From an uncultured Prochlorococcus sp. (GTDB taxonomy: Bacteria > Cyanobacteriota > Cyanobacteriia > PCC-6307 > Cyanobiaceae), in NCBI GenBank assembly GCA_902560875.1, contig CACENO010000006.1, forward strand, positions 1-64,000: a stretch of DNA of 64,000 bases, read 5' to 3'. Positions within the stretch are counted from its first letter, which is position 1. Every line of letters begins with the position of its first letter. Both the position numbers and the translations under genes were made by a program. Shown here piece by piece: positions 1 to 9,681 of the stretch. The notes below the pieces were generated by a model. It was not told where the DNA came from. It saw nothing but the letters and a program-made list of their open reading frames with translations, and made no database searches.

Positions 1-929
1 ATAGAAATGGAGTAATGCGAATCTAGTTCTCTATGCATTCCTTCTGATGAAATTAAATTAATAATATATATCGGGAAAGTTGCTATCAATGCCGGTATCG
101 ACTCCTTATTAAATAAAGCTAAAAATGGCAAAATCAAGCCAAGGCTATATAAAAAGATTGCCTCTGGTGGAGCTTCTACAAAGACTTCCCATGGACGTAA
201 TAACAACGTGGAAATTATCTCAAAATTATTAGATCCTAGATAACCCAACCTCATTTGGACAAAGTCACCAGTTATTTGTGTGTATTTTGATGAAACTAGC
301 CACCATGATATAGAAATAGAAAAAGTTATTAGCGCTCTTAATTTTCTTTTCTTAAAAAGCAAATAAAGAGAAAGTCCAACTCCAAATAAAACTTGGGATT
401 TCTTTGCAAATAAAGAAAGCAGTAAGCAGACATAATAAAGAAGATTTCTTCTTCTAACAGATTCTAATACTGCTATCAACATAAAGGGTACTGTTACAAC
501 CTCCGGATGGAAATTTGCTAAGTTAACTAAGAATAAATATGGTGAAAGTAATAATGCAACTATCAAAGAAATAGTTATTTTGAGAGGCTGTTTGAAATAA
601 GCAGAATAGGCAAATGATATGCCTGGCAAAGAAGCTATTGCTAATGACTGTAGAAATATAAGTGTGTACGAAGAAGGAAAGATTCTATAAATATATCCAA
701 TAGGAATTAATACCAAGGACAAATGGTCCTGCAAAGGTGTTCTAAATGCAAGACTACTGATTGAGTTGATTTTGCCATTAGCTATTAGCCATGCAAATTG
801 ATCAAAAAAACCTATGTCTGCAATATCATTCCCTAGAAGAAAATGCTTAGCAAAAGCTAGAAATACAAGAAATAAAGCATAAAAACCAGAGAGAAGAAAA
901 GCATTGAGCTTGATTTTTCCAGAAAACAA
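1..929 (-). CDS. DUF2079 family membrane protein (partial, runs off left edge)
   Basis: About 309 codons are open from 929 to the left edge, so the C-terminus is missing. The protein is hydrophobic and is a paralogue of the divergent neighbour at 1134: both have a D-I/L-G-I/F-F-D-Q motif after the first membrane helix, followed by an FHPEV motif. The start is a TTG at 929, preceded by an AAGAGG Shine-Dalgarno sequence with 7 nt spacing; an in-frame TGA lies just upstream and there is no earlier ATG. DUF2079 proteins are polytopic and resemble GT-C glycosyltransferases, but the function is not established. Identity to the neighbour is read by eye. Confidence 0.82.
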   Translation of the reverse strand, partial: MFSGKIKLNAFLLSGFYALFLVFLAFAKHFLLGNDIADIGFFDQFAWLIANGKINSISSLAFRTPLQDHLSLVLIPIGYIYRIFPSSYTLIFLQSLAIASLPGISFAYSAYFKQPLKITISLIVALLLSPYLFLVNLANFHPEVVTVPFMLIAVLESVRRRNLLYYVCLLLSLFAKKSQVLFGVGLSLYLLFKKRKLRALITFSISISWWLVSSKYTQITGDFVQMRLGYLGSNNFEIISTLLLRPWEVFVEAPPEAIFLYSLGLILPFLALFNKESIPALIATFPIYIINLISSEGMHRELDSHYSIS

Positions 930-1133
930 ATTAAGGCCTCTTATTTCCCGAAGAAATCATTTTATTATAGTACCTTTTAATGCAAGAGAAATAGACATGA
1001 AATATTATTAGCATTTTAATTAATTGTTCATTGAATATTGACAATAAGTACTATCAAGGACTTTAATATCATTAAAGAATAGGTTAAAAGAGAGATTTGG
1101 TATATAATTAAAAAAAGCTATTCTGCTTAGCTT
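930..1133. promoter_or_regulatory. Divergent intergenic region with candidate -10 boxes
   Basis: This 204-bp spacer separates two divergent DUF2079 genes and should carry both promoters. A TATAAT lies at 1103-1108, 25 nt before the ATG at 1134. On the minus strand a TATAAT-like box lies close upstream of the AAGAGG ribosome site for the gene starting at 929. No convincing -35 boxes were found. The -10 calls are by motif only. Confidence 0.35.
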
Positions 1134-2552
1134 ATGACTAATAAAGACCTGGAAATATTCTCAAGATCTTACACCCAAGGGAAGTTCAAGTCTATTGGGA
1201 TCCCCTTCAGACTATTCGTAGTTAGCTCATTGATTGCAATTCTGCTTTGGATATGTGCATTTACTAGACACATTTTGCTTCAAAGCAATGTATATGATTT
1301 GGGAATCTTTGACCAATGGTTTTGGCTTATAAGTAAAGGGATAGAGCCCATTTCCTCTACTACAAAAGTTCATGTGCTTTCCGATCATGCAGCTTGGTCT
1401 ATCTACCTATTTGCTCCTCTATATAAGTTATCTGAGAATATAAATTGGCTATTTCTAACACAGGCCATAAGCTTATCATTTACTGCTATTCCTCTCTGGA
1501 AATTATCAATAAAAGCGGGACTAGATTCCAAGCAGAGCTGGTTAATATGCTCTATTTGGTGGCTTCAGCCTGTTGTATTTAACATAAACCTATTTGACTT
1601 TCATCCGGAAGTTTGGGCTATGCCATTTTTAGCCAGTTGCTATTTAGCCGCTAAAAATAAAAACACCCTACTATGGACTCTACTTATAATTTTTTCGATA
1701 GGGTGTAGAGATGGACTAATACTTGTTATTGCTGGATTCGGGATAGAACAAATAATTAGAAAAAATTGGAAATTTGCTTATATAGCAATTGGAATATCCA
1801 CCGGTTGGTTCCTCTTTATAAAAATATTTCTATTCCCCTACCTTAAACAATATTCCAATGGAGAAATGGGAGCTACTGAGTCAATACTTATGAATCTTAC
1901 AATTTTTCTCGAAAATCCCATAAAAGAAGTACAAAATATTGATTTCTCTGGGGGATTTATTTATATACTTCTTATAAGCATAGCTTTCATACCTTTTTGG
2001 AAGAAATCATCAATCCCTACCTTATGTGCGTGGATCCCACTAGCTTTCCTAAACTTTGTTGCTAACAACCCATCATTTAGAACACTTATTCACCAATATA
2101 GTCTTCCAATTGCACTAATTGGGGTGGTTTCTGTAATCGAAGCACTCTCAAAAGAAAAACAAAATTCGATAAATTGGTGGAAGTTTTGCTGGATTGCTGC
2201 ATGTTGGTTTGCATTGGCAAAGCCTTATTTCTTTACAGGCCCTTACCTGAAGAGAGTTAAATTAATGGCACCAGTTTACTCCGCATTAGCAAAGATACCA
2301 AAAGATGCAAATGTGATTACAACCAGCTACATAGCTCCTCACATTAGCCATAGAAAAAATATTATATATCCAAGGGAAGGTGGATATACAGACCAATACA
2401 TTGAGAATTTTGATGTTATACTTTTAAATCCACTAGATCCCGGCTGGGACTCAAGTAAAGAGGTGCAAAAAAAACTTCTTTCAGAAGCAAAAATCGCAGG
2501 TTGGGCATGTTCAGAATTTCCAAGGGGGTTAGAGTTATGTAATAAATACTAA
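1134..2552 (+). CDS. DUF2079 family polytopic membrane protein
   Basis: This 472-residue protein has about nine to eleven hydrophobic segments. After the first helix (residues about 27-47) comes a loop with YDLGIFDQWFWL (about 54-65) and then SDHAAW (about 83-88). A second conserved element, FHPEVWAMP, lies near residue 157. The layout, with an acidic motif in the first outer loop, resembles GT-C lipid-linked-sugar glycosyltransferases; the family function is unproven. It stands at the edge of a polysaccharide cluster opposite a paralogue. The ATG has no clear Shine-Dalgarno sequence. Confidence 0.85.
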   Translation: MTNKDLEIFSRSYTQGKFKSIGIPFRLFVVSSLIAILLWICAFTRHILLQSNVYDLGIFDQWFWLISKGIEPISSTTKVHVLSDHAAWSIYLFAPLYKLSENINWLFLTQAISLSFTAIPLWKLSIKAGLDSKQSWLICSIWWLQPVVFNINLFDFHPEVWAMPFLASCYLAAKNKNTLLWTLLIIFSIGCRDGLILVIAGFGIEQIIRKNWKFAYIAIGISTGWFLFIKIFLFPYLKQYSNGEMGATESILMNLTIFLENPIKEVQNIDFSGGFIYILLISIAFIPFWKKSSIPTLCAWIPLAFLNFVANNPSFRTLIHQYSLPIALIGVVSVIEALSKEKQNSINWWKFCWIAACWFALAKPYFFTGPYLKRVKLMAPVYSALAKIPKDANVITTSYIAPHISHRKNIIYPREGGYTDQYIENFDVILLNPLDPGWDSSKEVQKKLLSEAKIAGWACSEFPRGLELCNKY

Positions 2553-2656
2553 TAATTTTCAAGAGACAACCTTAGCTGTTCATAATTTCTAATTATTTGC
2601 TTGACAATATTTAGGATCTGGTTAAGCTTAATCCATTAACATTATATATAAATTAA

Positions 2657-3373
2657 GTGGACGTAAGCGTAATCCTTCCTGTTGTCAATGAAACATTTTC
2701 ACTAAGAAAAACGATAGAAATTATAAATAACACCTCAAGCTCTTTCGTTAAAGAATATATTATTGTGATCTGCAAATTTACAACTAAAGATTCAATTGCT
2801 GAAATCAATGATCTTAAAAAAGATTTTCCAGGACTTATAAAGGTTCATAATCAAATCAAGCCTTATCTTGGGGGAGCATTACAAGAGGCTTTCCAAATTG
2901 CTGTTGCATCTCACATAATTCTTATGGCAAGTGATTTGGAAACTGATCCTTGGCTAGTGGAAAAATTAATCCAAGAAGAATTAAATTTTGAATACGGTAT
3001 AGTGACTGCCTCCAGATGGATTAGAGGTGGTTCATTTAAAGGTTATTCCAAAATGAAATTAATACTAAATTGGATATTCCAAAAGATGATATCTTTACTT
3101 TACCTATCTAAATTGACTGATATGACTTATGCTTTTAGAATTATGCCAACGAAGGTTATGCAAAGTATTTGTTGGGAAGAATTACGACATCCATTCCTTT
3201 TAGAAACATTAATTAAGCCCATTAGACTTAAAATTCCTGTTAAAGAAATTCCAGCTATCTGGGAGGCACGTATCGAAGGTGATTCTCAAAATACCTTTTT
3301 AAGGACCTTTTCCTATTTAAAGATTGCAGTTAAAGCAAGGTTTCAAAGTATCCAATCAATAACAAAAGATTGA
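2657..3373 (+). CDS. GT2-family (DPM1-like) glycosyltransferase
   Basis: This 238-residue protein opens with VSVILPVVNE, the usual beta-strand of a GT-A fold, and has ILMASDLETDP around residue 95, where GT2 enzymes carry the DxD metal site. There is no C-terminal membrane domain, so it resembles a soluble dolichol- or polyprenyl-phosphate sugar synthase core. The start is GTG, as there is no usable ATG. It probably transfers an activated sugar to a lipid carrier or growing glycan; donor and acceptor are unknown. Confidence 0.8.
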   Translation: MDVSVILPVVNETFSLRKTIEIINNTSSSFVKEYIIVICKFTTKDSIAEINDLKKDFPGLIKVHNQIKPYLGGALQEAFQIAVASHIILMASDLETDPWLVEKLIQEELNFEYGIVTASRWIRGGSFKGYSKMKLILNWIFQKMISLLYLSKLTDMTYAFRIMPTKVMQSICWEELRHPFLLETLIKPIRLKIPVKEIPAIWEARIEGDSQNTFLRTFSYLKIAVKARFQSIQSITKD

Positions 3374-3443
3374 TAATAATTAGTTAAACATTTAAGATAT
3401 GCTAAAATAAATTAAATCCTAGCAGGGATAGAAGAGTTATTTC

Positions 3444-4358
3444 ATGAAAAAAGTAATCGTAACGACTACTATTAATAGTCCAACAAAAGCCATAGATTTA
3501 TTTGAATCTATGGATGATTGGGAGCTAGTAGTTATAGGGGATCAAAAGACTCCTAAAGACTATAAACTCAAAAAAGGGCATTATATTTCGCCAGACGAAC
3601 AAGAAGCTTATGACAAGCCTCTTTCTGATGCAATTGGCTGGAATTGCATTCAAAGAAGAAATTTTGGCTTGCTATGGGCTCATGATTTAAAAGCAGATAT
3701 TGTTGCTGTTGTTGATGATGACAATATTCCATTAAAGTCATGGGGAGCAAAACTCCTAATTGGAAATGAATCATTAGTAAAAGAATATAAAACCGAAGAT
3801 GATGTCTTTGACCCAGTTGGTGCGACCAATTATCCTCAACTATGGCATAGAGGTTTTCCTCTTCAACTATTAAAAAATAGAAAATATAGTACATATTCTA
3901 ATGTAAATATAATTCCTGATGTTCAGGCCGATTTTTGGAACGGGGACCCTGATATAGATGCAATTTGCAGAATGGAACATGCTCCAGAATGTGACTTTGA
4001 TCATTCTAATTTTCCACTTTCCTCAAATAAGCCAGCTCCTTTTAATTCTCAAAATACTTTCTTACTAGGAAAATGCTTAAAGGATTACTTCTTATTTCCA
4101 CATATAGGAAGAATGGATGATATTTGGGCTTCATATTATATCCAAGCAAAGGGATATAAAGTTGTCTTTAACTCGCCTTCTGTTTATCAAGAAAGAAACC
4201 CACATGACCTTACAAAGGACATGAAGAAGGAATATTTAGGTTATGAAAATAATCATAAGCTTATTAAAGAACTTAATACTGACCCTGAAGCAATATATTC
4301 ATATTTACCAGGTCGCGCCATTAGGGCCTTTGACCTTTACCGTCGTCACTTTAACTAA
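3444..4358 (+). CDS. STELLO/DUF288- or RGP-like glycosyltransferase-fold protein
   Basis: This 304-residue protein begins MKKVIVTTTINSPTKAI and has VAVVDDDNIP near residue 90, a DxD-like metal site. It later has DFWNGDPDIDAICRM near residue 160, which recalls the nucleotide-sugar-binding segment of reversibly glycosylated polypeptide and STELLO (DUF288) proteins. Those families act on nucleotide-bound or lipid-linked sugars. The gene lies 2 nt upstream of an SDR epimerase and is probably co-transcribed with it. The family call is from memory of motifs; the reaction is not known. Confidence 0.65.
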   Translation: MKKVIVTTTINSPTKAIDLFESMDDWELVVIGDQKTPKDYKLKKGHYISPDEQEAYDKPLSDAIGWNCIQRRNFGLLWAHDLKADIVAVVDDDNIPLKSWGAKLLIGNESLVKEYKTEDDVFDPVGATNYPQLWHRGFPLQLLKNRKYSTYSNVNIIPDVQADFWNGDPDIDAICRMEHAPECDFDHSNFPLSSNKPAPFNSQNTFLLGKCLKDYFLFPHIGRMDDIWASYYIQAKGYKVVFNSPSVYQERNPHDLTKDMKKEYLGYENNHKLIKELNTDPEAIYSYLPGRAIRAFDLYRRHFN

Positions 4359-4360
4359 CA

Positions 4361-5338
4361 ATGAAAAAGATACTTGTCACTGGTGGTGCAGGTTTTGTTG
4401 GTAGGCACCTAGTGAGGGAACTACTTCAACTTGGACATGAAGTGCATGTTGTTGATTCAGTAGCTGAGTTCACTGGAGGAATGGACCCGGAAAAAGGTTG
4501 GCCAATTTTTGAGCCTCGAGACTACAGTAATTTTATTTTTTATAAGCAGGACTGTAGAGAATGGTTTGAGGAAAATAAAGTGACCGATTTTGATTATGTT
4601 TATCATTTGGCAGCTATGGTTGGAGGAAGACTAATGATAGAAAATAACCCTCTAGCAGTAGCAGATGATTTATCAATTGATGCATCCTATTGGCAATGGG
4701 CAAAAGAAACAAAACCCCAAAAGACAGCTTGTTTTAGCTCAAGTGCTGCATATCCGATTTCTTTTCAAGAAGAAGTTGATTACATTCTGCTTGAAGAAAA
4801 TATGATCAAATTTTCTACCAATATAGGAATGCCAGACATGTCTTATGGATGGGCAAAGTTAACGTGTGAATATTTAGCAAGGCTCGCATATGAAAAACAT
4901 AGTTTAAAGTCTATATGTTATAGACCATTTTCAGGATATGGGGAGGATCAGGATGATGCTTATCCATTTCCTAGTATATGTAAACGTGCAATAGAAAATA
5001 AAGGAGCAGAAGAGTTAACAGTTTGGGGGACAGGTAAACAGCTAAGAGACTTTATTCATATAGATGACTGCATTGACGGAATAATGAAGACAATAGATAA
5101 GATTGATGATGGGAGTGCAGTGAATCTATCAACAGGGAAGCTAACAAGTTTCCTAGAATTTGCTTCTATAGCCGCTAGGGTTGTAGGCTACAACCCAAAA
5201 GTAATAGGCTTATCAGATAAGCCAACAGGCGTTTTTGCAAGAGGTGGAGATACAAAATTACAAAGAGAACTTGGCTTTAAAGCATGTATAGACTTTCCTC
5301 AAGGGGTAAGGAAAGCAGTTGAATATTACTCAAAATAA
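4361..5338 (+). CDS. NAD-dependent epimerase/dehydratase (extended SDR)
   Basis: The 325-residue protein has the N-terminal NAD-binding motif GGAGFVG (residues 8-14) and the catalytic YxxxK as YGWAK near residue 162. A serine-rich strand, CFSSSAAYP, precedes it as in UDP-hexose 4-epimerases and GDP-mannose 3,5-epimerase-like proteins. It starts 2 nt after the stop of the STELLO-like gene, which suggests translational coupling and a shared nucleotide-sugar substrate. The substrate cannot be fixed from sequence alone. Confidence 0.88.
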   Translation: MKKILVTGGAGFVGRHLVRELLQLGHEVHVVDSVAEFTGGMDPEKGWPIFEPRDYSNFIFYKQDCREWFEENKVTDFDYVYHLAAMVGGRLMIENNPLAVADDLSIDASYWQWAKETKPQKTACFSSSAAYPISFQEEVDYILLEENMIKFSTNIGMPDMSYGWAKLTCEYLARLAYEKHSLKSICYRPFSGYGEDQDDAYPFPSICKRAIENKGAEELTVWGTGKQLRDFIHIDDCIDGIMKTIDKIDDGSAVNLSTGKLTSFLEFASIAARVVGYNPKVIGLSDKPTGVFARGGDTKLQRELGFKACIDFPQGVRKAVEYYSK

Positions 5339-5364
5339 GGCTTATAAAATTTTAATTATGGATC

Positions 5365-6345
5365 ATGGATCTTGAATTACTATTTTCCTCTGACTCAGAC
5401 TTTCGAGGGAAATTTATAGCTACGATTAGTTTTTTATCAATAGCGCTTGTTTGTTATGGTTTGGTCGGCTTTGTTAATCAGGGTACTCAATTAATTTCAC
5501 TTATAAATACTCTATATCCAGTAATAATTCAATGCATATCTTTAATGGTTCCAATCCTAATAATTAAATTCATTAGATGGAGAACAATCGAATCATTCAT
5601 AGGATTATCACCACCAATCCTTGGAGATGCAAAATCATGGTTATCATCTCAAGCATTTCTTGCAACACCAGGAGGCTCAGGACTAGCAATTAGATCTTTA
5701 CTTTTAAAAAGAAAATTTAATCTACCAATATCTTCTACATTGTCTGCAATCATTCTTGAAAGAATTTCAGATGTTCTAGCAATTATTTTACTTCTTATAA
5801 TAGCTAACATCAACATACTTTCGCACAAGAATTATTTAGTTTGGTTGACTTTAATGGTTGCTTTGATAGGGTACATATCAAATCAAAAGAAATTAAAAGA
5901 ATTATTTTTACAACAGATTTTGAAAAGGTTACTGAGTAAAATAAATCCAAATAACCAATCATCTAATGAAAACTTATCAGATAATTTGAATAAAATGTTC
6001 AGATCAAAAATTATTCTTATCTCTACATTATTAGGCATAATTCCATGGTCAATAGAAGGCTACAGTCTATATTTAATAGTTAATTCAATAGGTGGTAATG
6101 AAATTAGCTGGTTTACAACAACACTTGCCCATTCTGCGGCTGGATTGCTAGGGGCATTGTCCCTATTGCCAGGAGGATTGGGGCCTACAGAAGCTAGCAC
6201 GGTAGGATTACTGAAGTTATCAGGAGTACCAATCGAAGTAGGAACACCAAGTGCAATCTTGATTAGACTCCTTACCATATGGCTGGCAACAATTATAGGA
6301 ATTTTATTTCTGATACTTCCGAACAGAACGAAATATCGAAATTGA
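5365..6345 (+). CDS. UPF0104/YbhN-type flippase-like membrane protein
   Basis: The 326-residue protein has about eight membrane segments and the family-typical stretch LLPGGLGPTEAS near residue 269, shared with the integral membrane domain of lysyl-phosphatidylglycerol synthase. A second marker, TPGGSGLAIR, lies near residue 107. Relatives are proposed to move lipid-linked molecules or act as flippases, but the substrate is unknown. It follows the epimerase by 26 nt and ends convergently 11 nt from the next gene. Confidence 0.8.
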   Translation: MDLELLFSSDSDFRGKFIATISFLSIALVCYGLVGFVNQGTQLISLINTLYPVIIQCISLMVPILIIKFIRWRTIESFIGLSPPILGDAKSWLSSQAFLATPGGSGLAIRSLLLKRKFNLPISSTLSAIILERISDVLAIILLLIIANINILSHKNYLVWLTLMVALIGYISNQKKLKELFLQQILKRLLSKINPNNQSSNENLSDNLNKMFRSKIILISTLLGIIPWSIEGYSLYLIVNSIGGNEISWFTTTLAHSAAGLLGALSLLPGGLGPTEASTVGLLKLSGVPIEVGTPSAILIRLLTIWLATIIGILFLILPNRTKYRN

Positions 6346-6356
6346 TATTATTCTTT

Positions 6357-7547
6357 TTAATTATTTTTATTTAGATGAGAAACTATAAATTTCTTTAATT
6401 TCAATGCTGTTACTTTCCAGCTCCAGTTTCGAAGAACTAATTCTGGCTCTGGGTATAAAGGGTTTTTGATATATTCTAAAATCTTTTCTACGTGATTTTT
6501 TTGATCCTGAAGATCCAAAATTAAACTATTTATTGGTGCTATTTCAACAAGAGCGGGGATATTACTAATAATGATTTTTGCCCCTCTAGAAGCTGCCTCT
6601 ATAACTGGTATTCCAAAACCTTCAGACAAAGATAGAAGGCACAATGCTTGACAGTGAGTATATAGATAATCCAGCTCTCCATCTGATGGTTCTAAATATT
6701 CATAAACCACATCTGAACACTTTCTTATCTTCTCGTTAAGTTTAAAGTTGCGGTATTTATTTGAACCAGCAATTACTAGCTTTAAGTCATTATTAGTAAT
6801 TTTAGATATTGACAATATAAGATCGACCAAATATATGATATTTTTATGTGGCCTTCTATCTCCTACATAAAGCAAGTAGTTATCTGGCAATAAGTCAATT
6901 CTAGACTTATCAAAATTCTTAGCCGACTTGAAAGGAGGTAATTGCACGCCATTGGATAAAACCAAAATATCATTCAACTTTTCACCAATCAATGGAAATA
7001 AATATCCAAAATTCTTCCTAAGGGCTCTTTTGGTTGAATCGGAGACTGTAAATATATAATTAGAAGAAAGTAAAGTTAAAAGTATTCGAACGTATGAAAC
7101 AAACCTTTTAAAAAGAGAAAACGTTTGGAAATAAGATTTAACTTCTATAAATGATAAATCATGTATTGTGCTAGCTACAGTTATGCCAGGGAGAAAAGGA
7201 GGATCTATATAAGGTGTAATATACAAACCAATGTTGTTTCTGAATAAATATTTATAGAGCTTGAAATCAAACAGGAGAAAAGGTATTTTCCATAATATTC
7301 CTCGTTTGAAAGGCCAGTGTGTATAAATCAGATTGCTATTATCTATCTTGTAAAGACTAGTAAGGTGACTGCATTCTGAGAGTGGAGGTAATAATATATG
7401 AATTTCATATTCATCACTTTTGAAGCTATCTACTAATTCAGAAAAAAGACTAATTCCAAATCTAGAAAGTCCTGTATTTGGGGTTTCCGCATAGCGAAGG
7501 TCCAAAACAAAATTATTTTTATATTTATTATTAGAGTTGGATATCAT
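6357..7547 (-). CDS. GT4-family (GT-B) glycosyltransferase
   Basis: The 396-residue protein has the GT-B C-terminal signature: YVGDRRPHKN near residue 225 and SEGFGIPVIEAASRGA near residue 308, with the E-x7-E type motif that binds the nucleotide-sugar phosphate. This is the mannosyltransferase-like GT4 layout. It is the last gene of a minus-strand glycosyltransferase run. Donor and acceptor are unknown. Confidence 0.88.
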   Translation of the reverse strand: MISNSNNKYKNNFVLDLRYAETPNTGLSRFGISLFSELVDSFKSDEYEIHILLPPLSECSHLTSLYKIDNSNLIYTHWPFKRGILWKIPFLLFDFKLYKYLFRNNIGLYITPYIDPPFLPGITVASTIHDLSFIEVKSYFQTFSLFKRFVSYVRILLTLLSSNYIFTVSDSTKRALRKNFGYLFPLIGEKLNDILVLSNGVQLPPFKSAKNFDKSRIDLLPDNYLLYVGDRRPHKNIIYLVDLILSISKITNNDLKLVIAGSNKYRNFKLNEKIRKCSDVVYEYLEPSDGELDYLYTHCQALCLLSLSEGFGIPVIEAASRGAKIIISNIPALVEIAPINSLILDLQDQKNHVEKILEYIKNPLYPEPELVLRNWSWKVTALKLKKFIVSHLNKNN

Positions 7548-7567
7548 TTAAGAATCATAGGATAGCA

Positions 7568-8545
7568 TTATGTTCTAGTATGCTTTCGTAATAATAGATT
7601 ATTTAAAATGGTAAAAGCAAATGTTCGACTAGAAGAAAAGATTTTAAGAATAAATCGAATAGGGTATTTAGTTATTAGCTTCAAACCATAAGTGAAGGTT
7701 TCAATTATCTTCAGATTAAGAAAACTGTGCTTAAACTTTATATACGAATATGCAAATTCATACAGTCCTTTCGAATAAAGCCATGATTTATGAATATCTA
7801 ATAAAATAAACTCATAATTATCTGCGTCAGATTTGTCAGGAGTATTAGTAATATATTGATCTAAAAGGATTGAATTAGTAGAAATCAATGAAATGCCTTT
7901 CATTAAAGCCTTAATAGCTAGGTCTAAATCTTCAAATCTACGCAAATGGTTATTGAAGCATCCAATTTCTTTTAAAGTAATAGTGCGAGAAAACAAAGTA
8001 CATGTTGCTGTACTTCCTGGCCTAGCATTAAAAGGGAATGAATCCGCCGAAAGAAAGGAGGCTATTATATGATCCTTAAAAGCACTAGAAGCATTTAGAT
8101 TAATTGAAGTGCAGACAAGCTTACTAGAGTCTGGATATATTATTTGCCTATTTGAATAGCAAATTGCAATAGGACTGGAAGAGGATCTTTCGTCATTTAG
8201 ATTCTCAAATGATGTTAATTTATTTAATTGCTCAAGTATTCTAGATGGGTAACTATAATCATCATCATCAAAAAATGCCAAGAACTCTCCTTTGGCATGC
8301 TTGATCAAGGAATTTCTTGCAACTGCAACACCCATATTTTCTTTATGGGAGATTATCCTAAAAGGGTATGGTGATGATTGTTCTATTTCTTTAAGCACAT
8401 CTAAAGTACTGTCATTAGAAAAGTCATCAACAATAACAATTTCCAAATTACTATATGTCTGATTCAAAGCTGAAAATATTGCTCTCTTTACTGTGTCTTG
8501 AGCATTAAATGTAGTAAAGCCACAGGTAACTAAAGCAGTGTACAT
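7568..8545 (-). CDS. GT2-family glycosyltransferase
   Basis: The protein has the GT-A start TALVTCGFTTFNAQDTV, then VIVDDFSNDST near residue 37 and FFDDDDYS near residue 86, the metal-binding DxD region. The reading frame also opens at a TTG at 8575, inside the preceding gene. The ATG at 8545 lies 2 nt after that gene's stop and gives a normal N-terminus, so it is preferred; the protein is then about 325 residues. The C-terminal third is basic and may touch the membrane. Substrate unknown. Confidence 0.87.
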   Translation of the reverse strand: MYTALVTCGFTTFNAQDTVKRAIFSALNQTYSNLEIVIVDDFSNDSTLDVLKEIEQSSPYPFRIISHKENMGVAVARNSLIKHAKGEFLAFFDDDDYSYPSRILEQLNKLTSFENLNDERSSSSPIAICYSNRQIIYPDSSKLVCTSINLNASSAFKDHIIASFLSADSFPFNARPGSTATCTLFSRTITLKEIGCFNNHLRRFEDLDLAIKALMKGISLISTNSILLDQYITNTPDKSDADNYEFILLDIHKSWLYSKGLYEFAYSYIKFKHSFLNLKIIETFTYGLKLITKYPIRFILKIFSSSRTFAFTILNNLLLRKHTRT

Positions 8546-8547
8546 AT

Positions 8548-9654
8548 CTAAGAATTTGAAACTACTTGATTCCAAATAAGATTAGGCTTTTCTTTATGCA
8601 ATAATTCGTATTTATAAAAGCTATTCTTACTCATACTTTTTAACAATTTAGGCCTCCGAAGAAGATATATCAAAGCTTGCAAAAGATCCTCATCTGGTAC
8701 TATTAGTCCATTAATATTATGTTCAACAAATTGCGTTAATTCTTTCATCCTTAAAGAAGTTACAATTGGGAGTCCTATTCTTAATGCTTCAACAAGAGCA
8801 TTAGGATAACCTTCCCACAATGAGGGGAAGCAAAATATCGATGAATCAAATAAAAAAGAGTCTATATCTTGAATATTTCCCAAAAGCGAAAGTTGACCAT
8901 TTAAAATTAAATCTTTATAACGCTTTTCAAAATATTGTTTAAGGTCACCATCGCCAGCAATTTTTATTCTATATTCATTGCTATCTCCATTAAATTTATA
9001 AGTTTGATCTAGCAGTGGTTGAAAATTCTTTTGATTACAAAGTCTACCAATCATAGATATATTTTTTTGATAGAACCTAGGCTCTTTATATTTTAATAAA
9101 GGTGGTCTTATGAAATTAGGTATTACAACTATTCTTTTCTGCAATAAAAAAGGATAATCTTTAATATAAGCTGGCAACTGAACTGTTATTCTATTGGCAA
9201 AATACAAACTCAGAAAGCCTATATTTAATTTAGACAAACGTATATATTTATAGAATGAAAGTGAATTTCTTTCCGAAACTACAAGAAAAATATTTAGAAA
9301 TAAACTCGCTAAAAACGTTCTTGGGAATAAGCCATGATGAAAAGTAATTAAATGAGTCAAAGAATTGGACTTGAGATTCTTTCTAAGGAAATATACTTGC
9401 TTAAGACGATTGATAGGAGAAGCAGAATCATGAGGTTTTAGGCCATTGCCACACTTTACCCATTCAACAGATTCTGGAATATTGAAAAATGGTATTGCAT
9501 CATAATTATCATAACTAAACAAAATGACTTTATATCCTGATGAAATAAAGCTTTCACAGGTACGTATTATTTGTCTTTCCAAACCACCAGCTGTATTATG
9601 AAAACTTGTACAAATAAGTCCAACTGTAGGTGTTTTTGTCGTTGTGTATTTCAT
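8548..9654 (-). CDS. GT4-family glycosyltransferase
   Basis: The 368-residue GT-B protein starts PTVGLICTSFHNTAGGLERQ, the glycine-rich acceptor loop of GT4 enzymes. The C-terminal domain holds SMIGRLCNQKNF near residue 200 and FPSLWEGYPNALVEALRIG near residue 277, the donor-binding signature. The following GT2 gene starts 2 nt past its stop. Like its neighbours it probably adds one sugar of the surface glycan; specificity is not deducible. Confidence 0.88.
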   Translation of the reverse strand: MKYTTTKTPTVGLICTSFHNTAGGLERQIIRTCESFISSGYKVILFSYDNYDAIPFFNIPESVEWVKCGNGLKPHDSASPINRLKQVYFLRKNLKSNSLTHLITFHHGLFPRTFLASLFLNIFLVVSERNSLSFYKYIRLSKLNIGFLSLYFANRITVQLPAYIKDYPFLLQKRIVVIPNFIRPPLLKYKEPRFYQKNISMIGRLCNQKNFQPLLDQTYKFNGDSNEYRIKIAGDGDLKQYFEKRYKDLILNGQLSLLGNIQDIDSFLFDSSIFCFPSLWEGYPNALVEALRIGLPIVTSLRMKELTQFVEHNINGLIVPDEDLLQALIYLLRRPKLLKSMSKNSFYKYELLHKEKPNLIWNQVVSNS

Positions 9655-9681
9655 GATACTTTTATAATAGCTTATTAGGAA

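Noticed and set aside
3568-3894. 108-codon frame on the minus strand
   Set aside because: It lies wholly inside the STELLO-like gene, on the opposite strand, and its translation is low-complexity (Gln/His-rich) without a family match.
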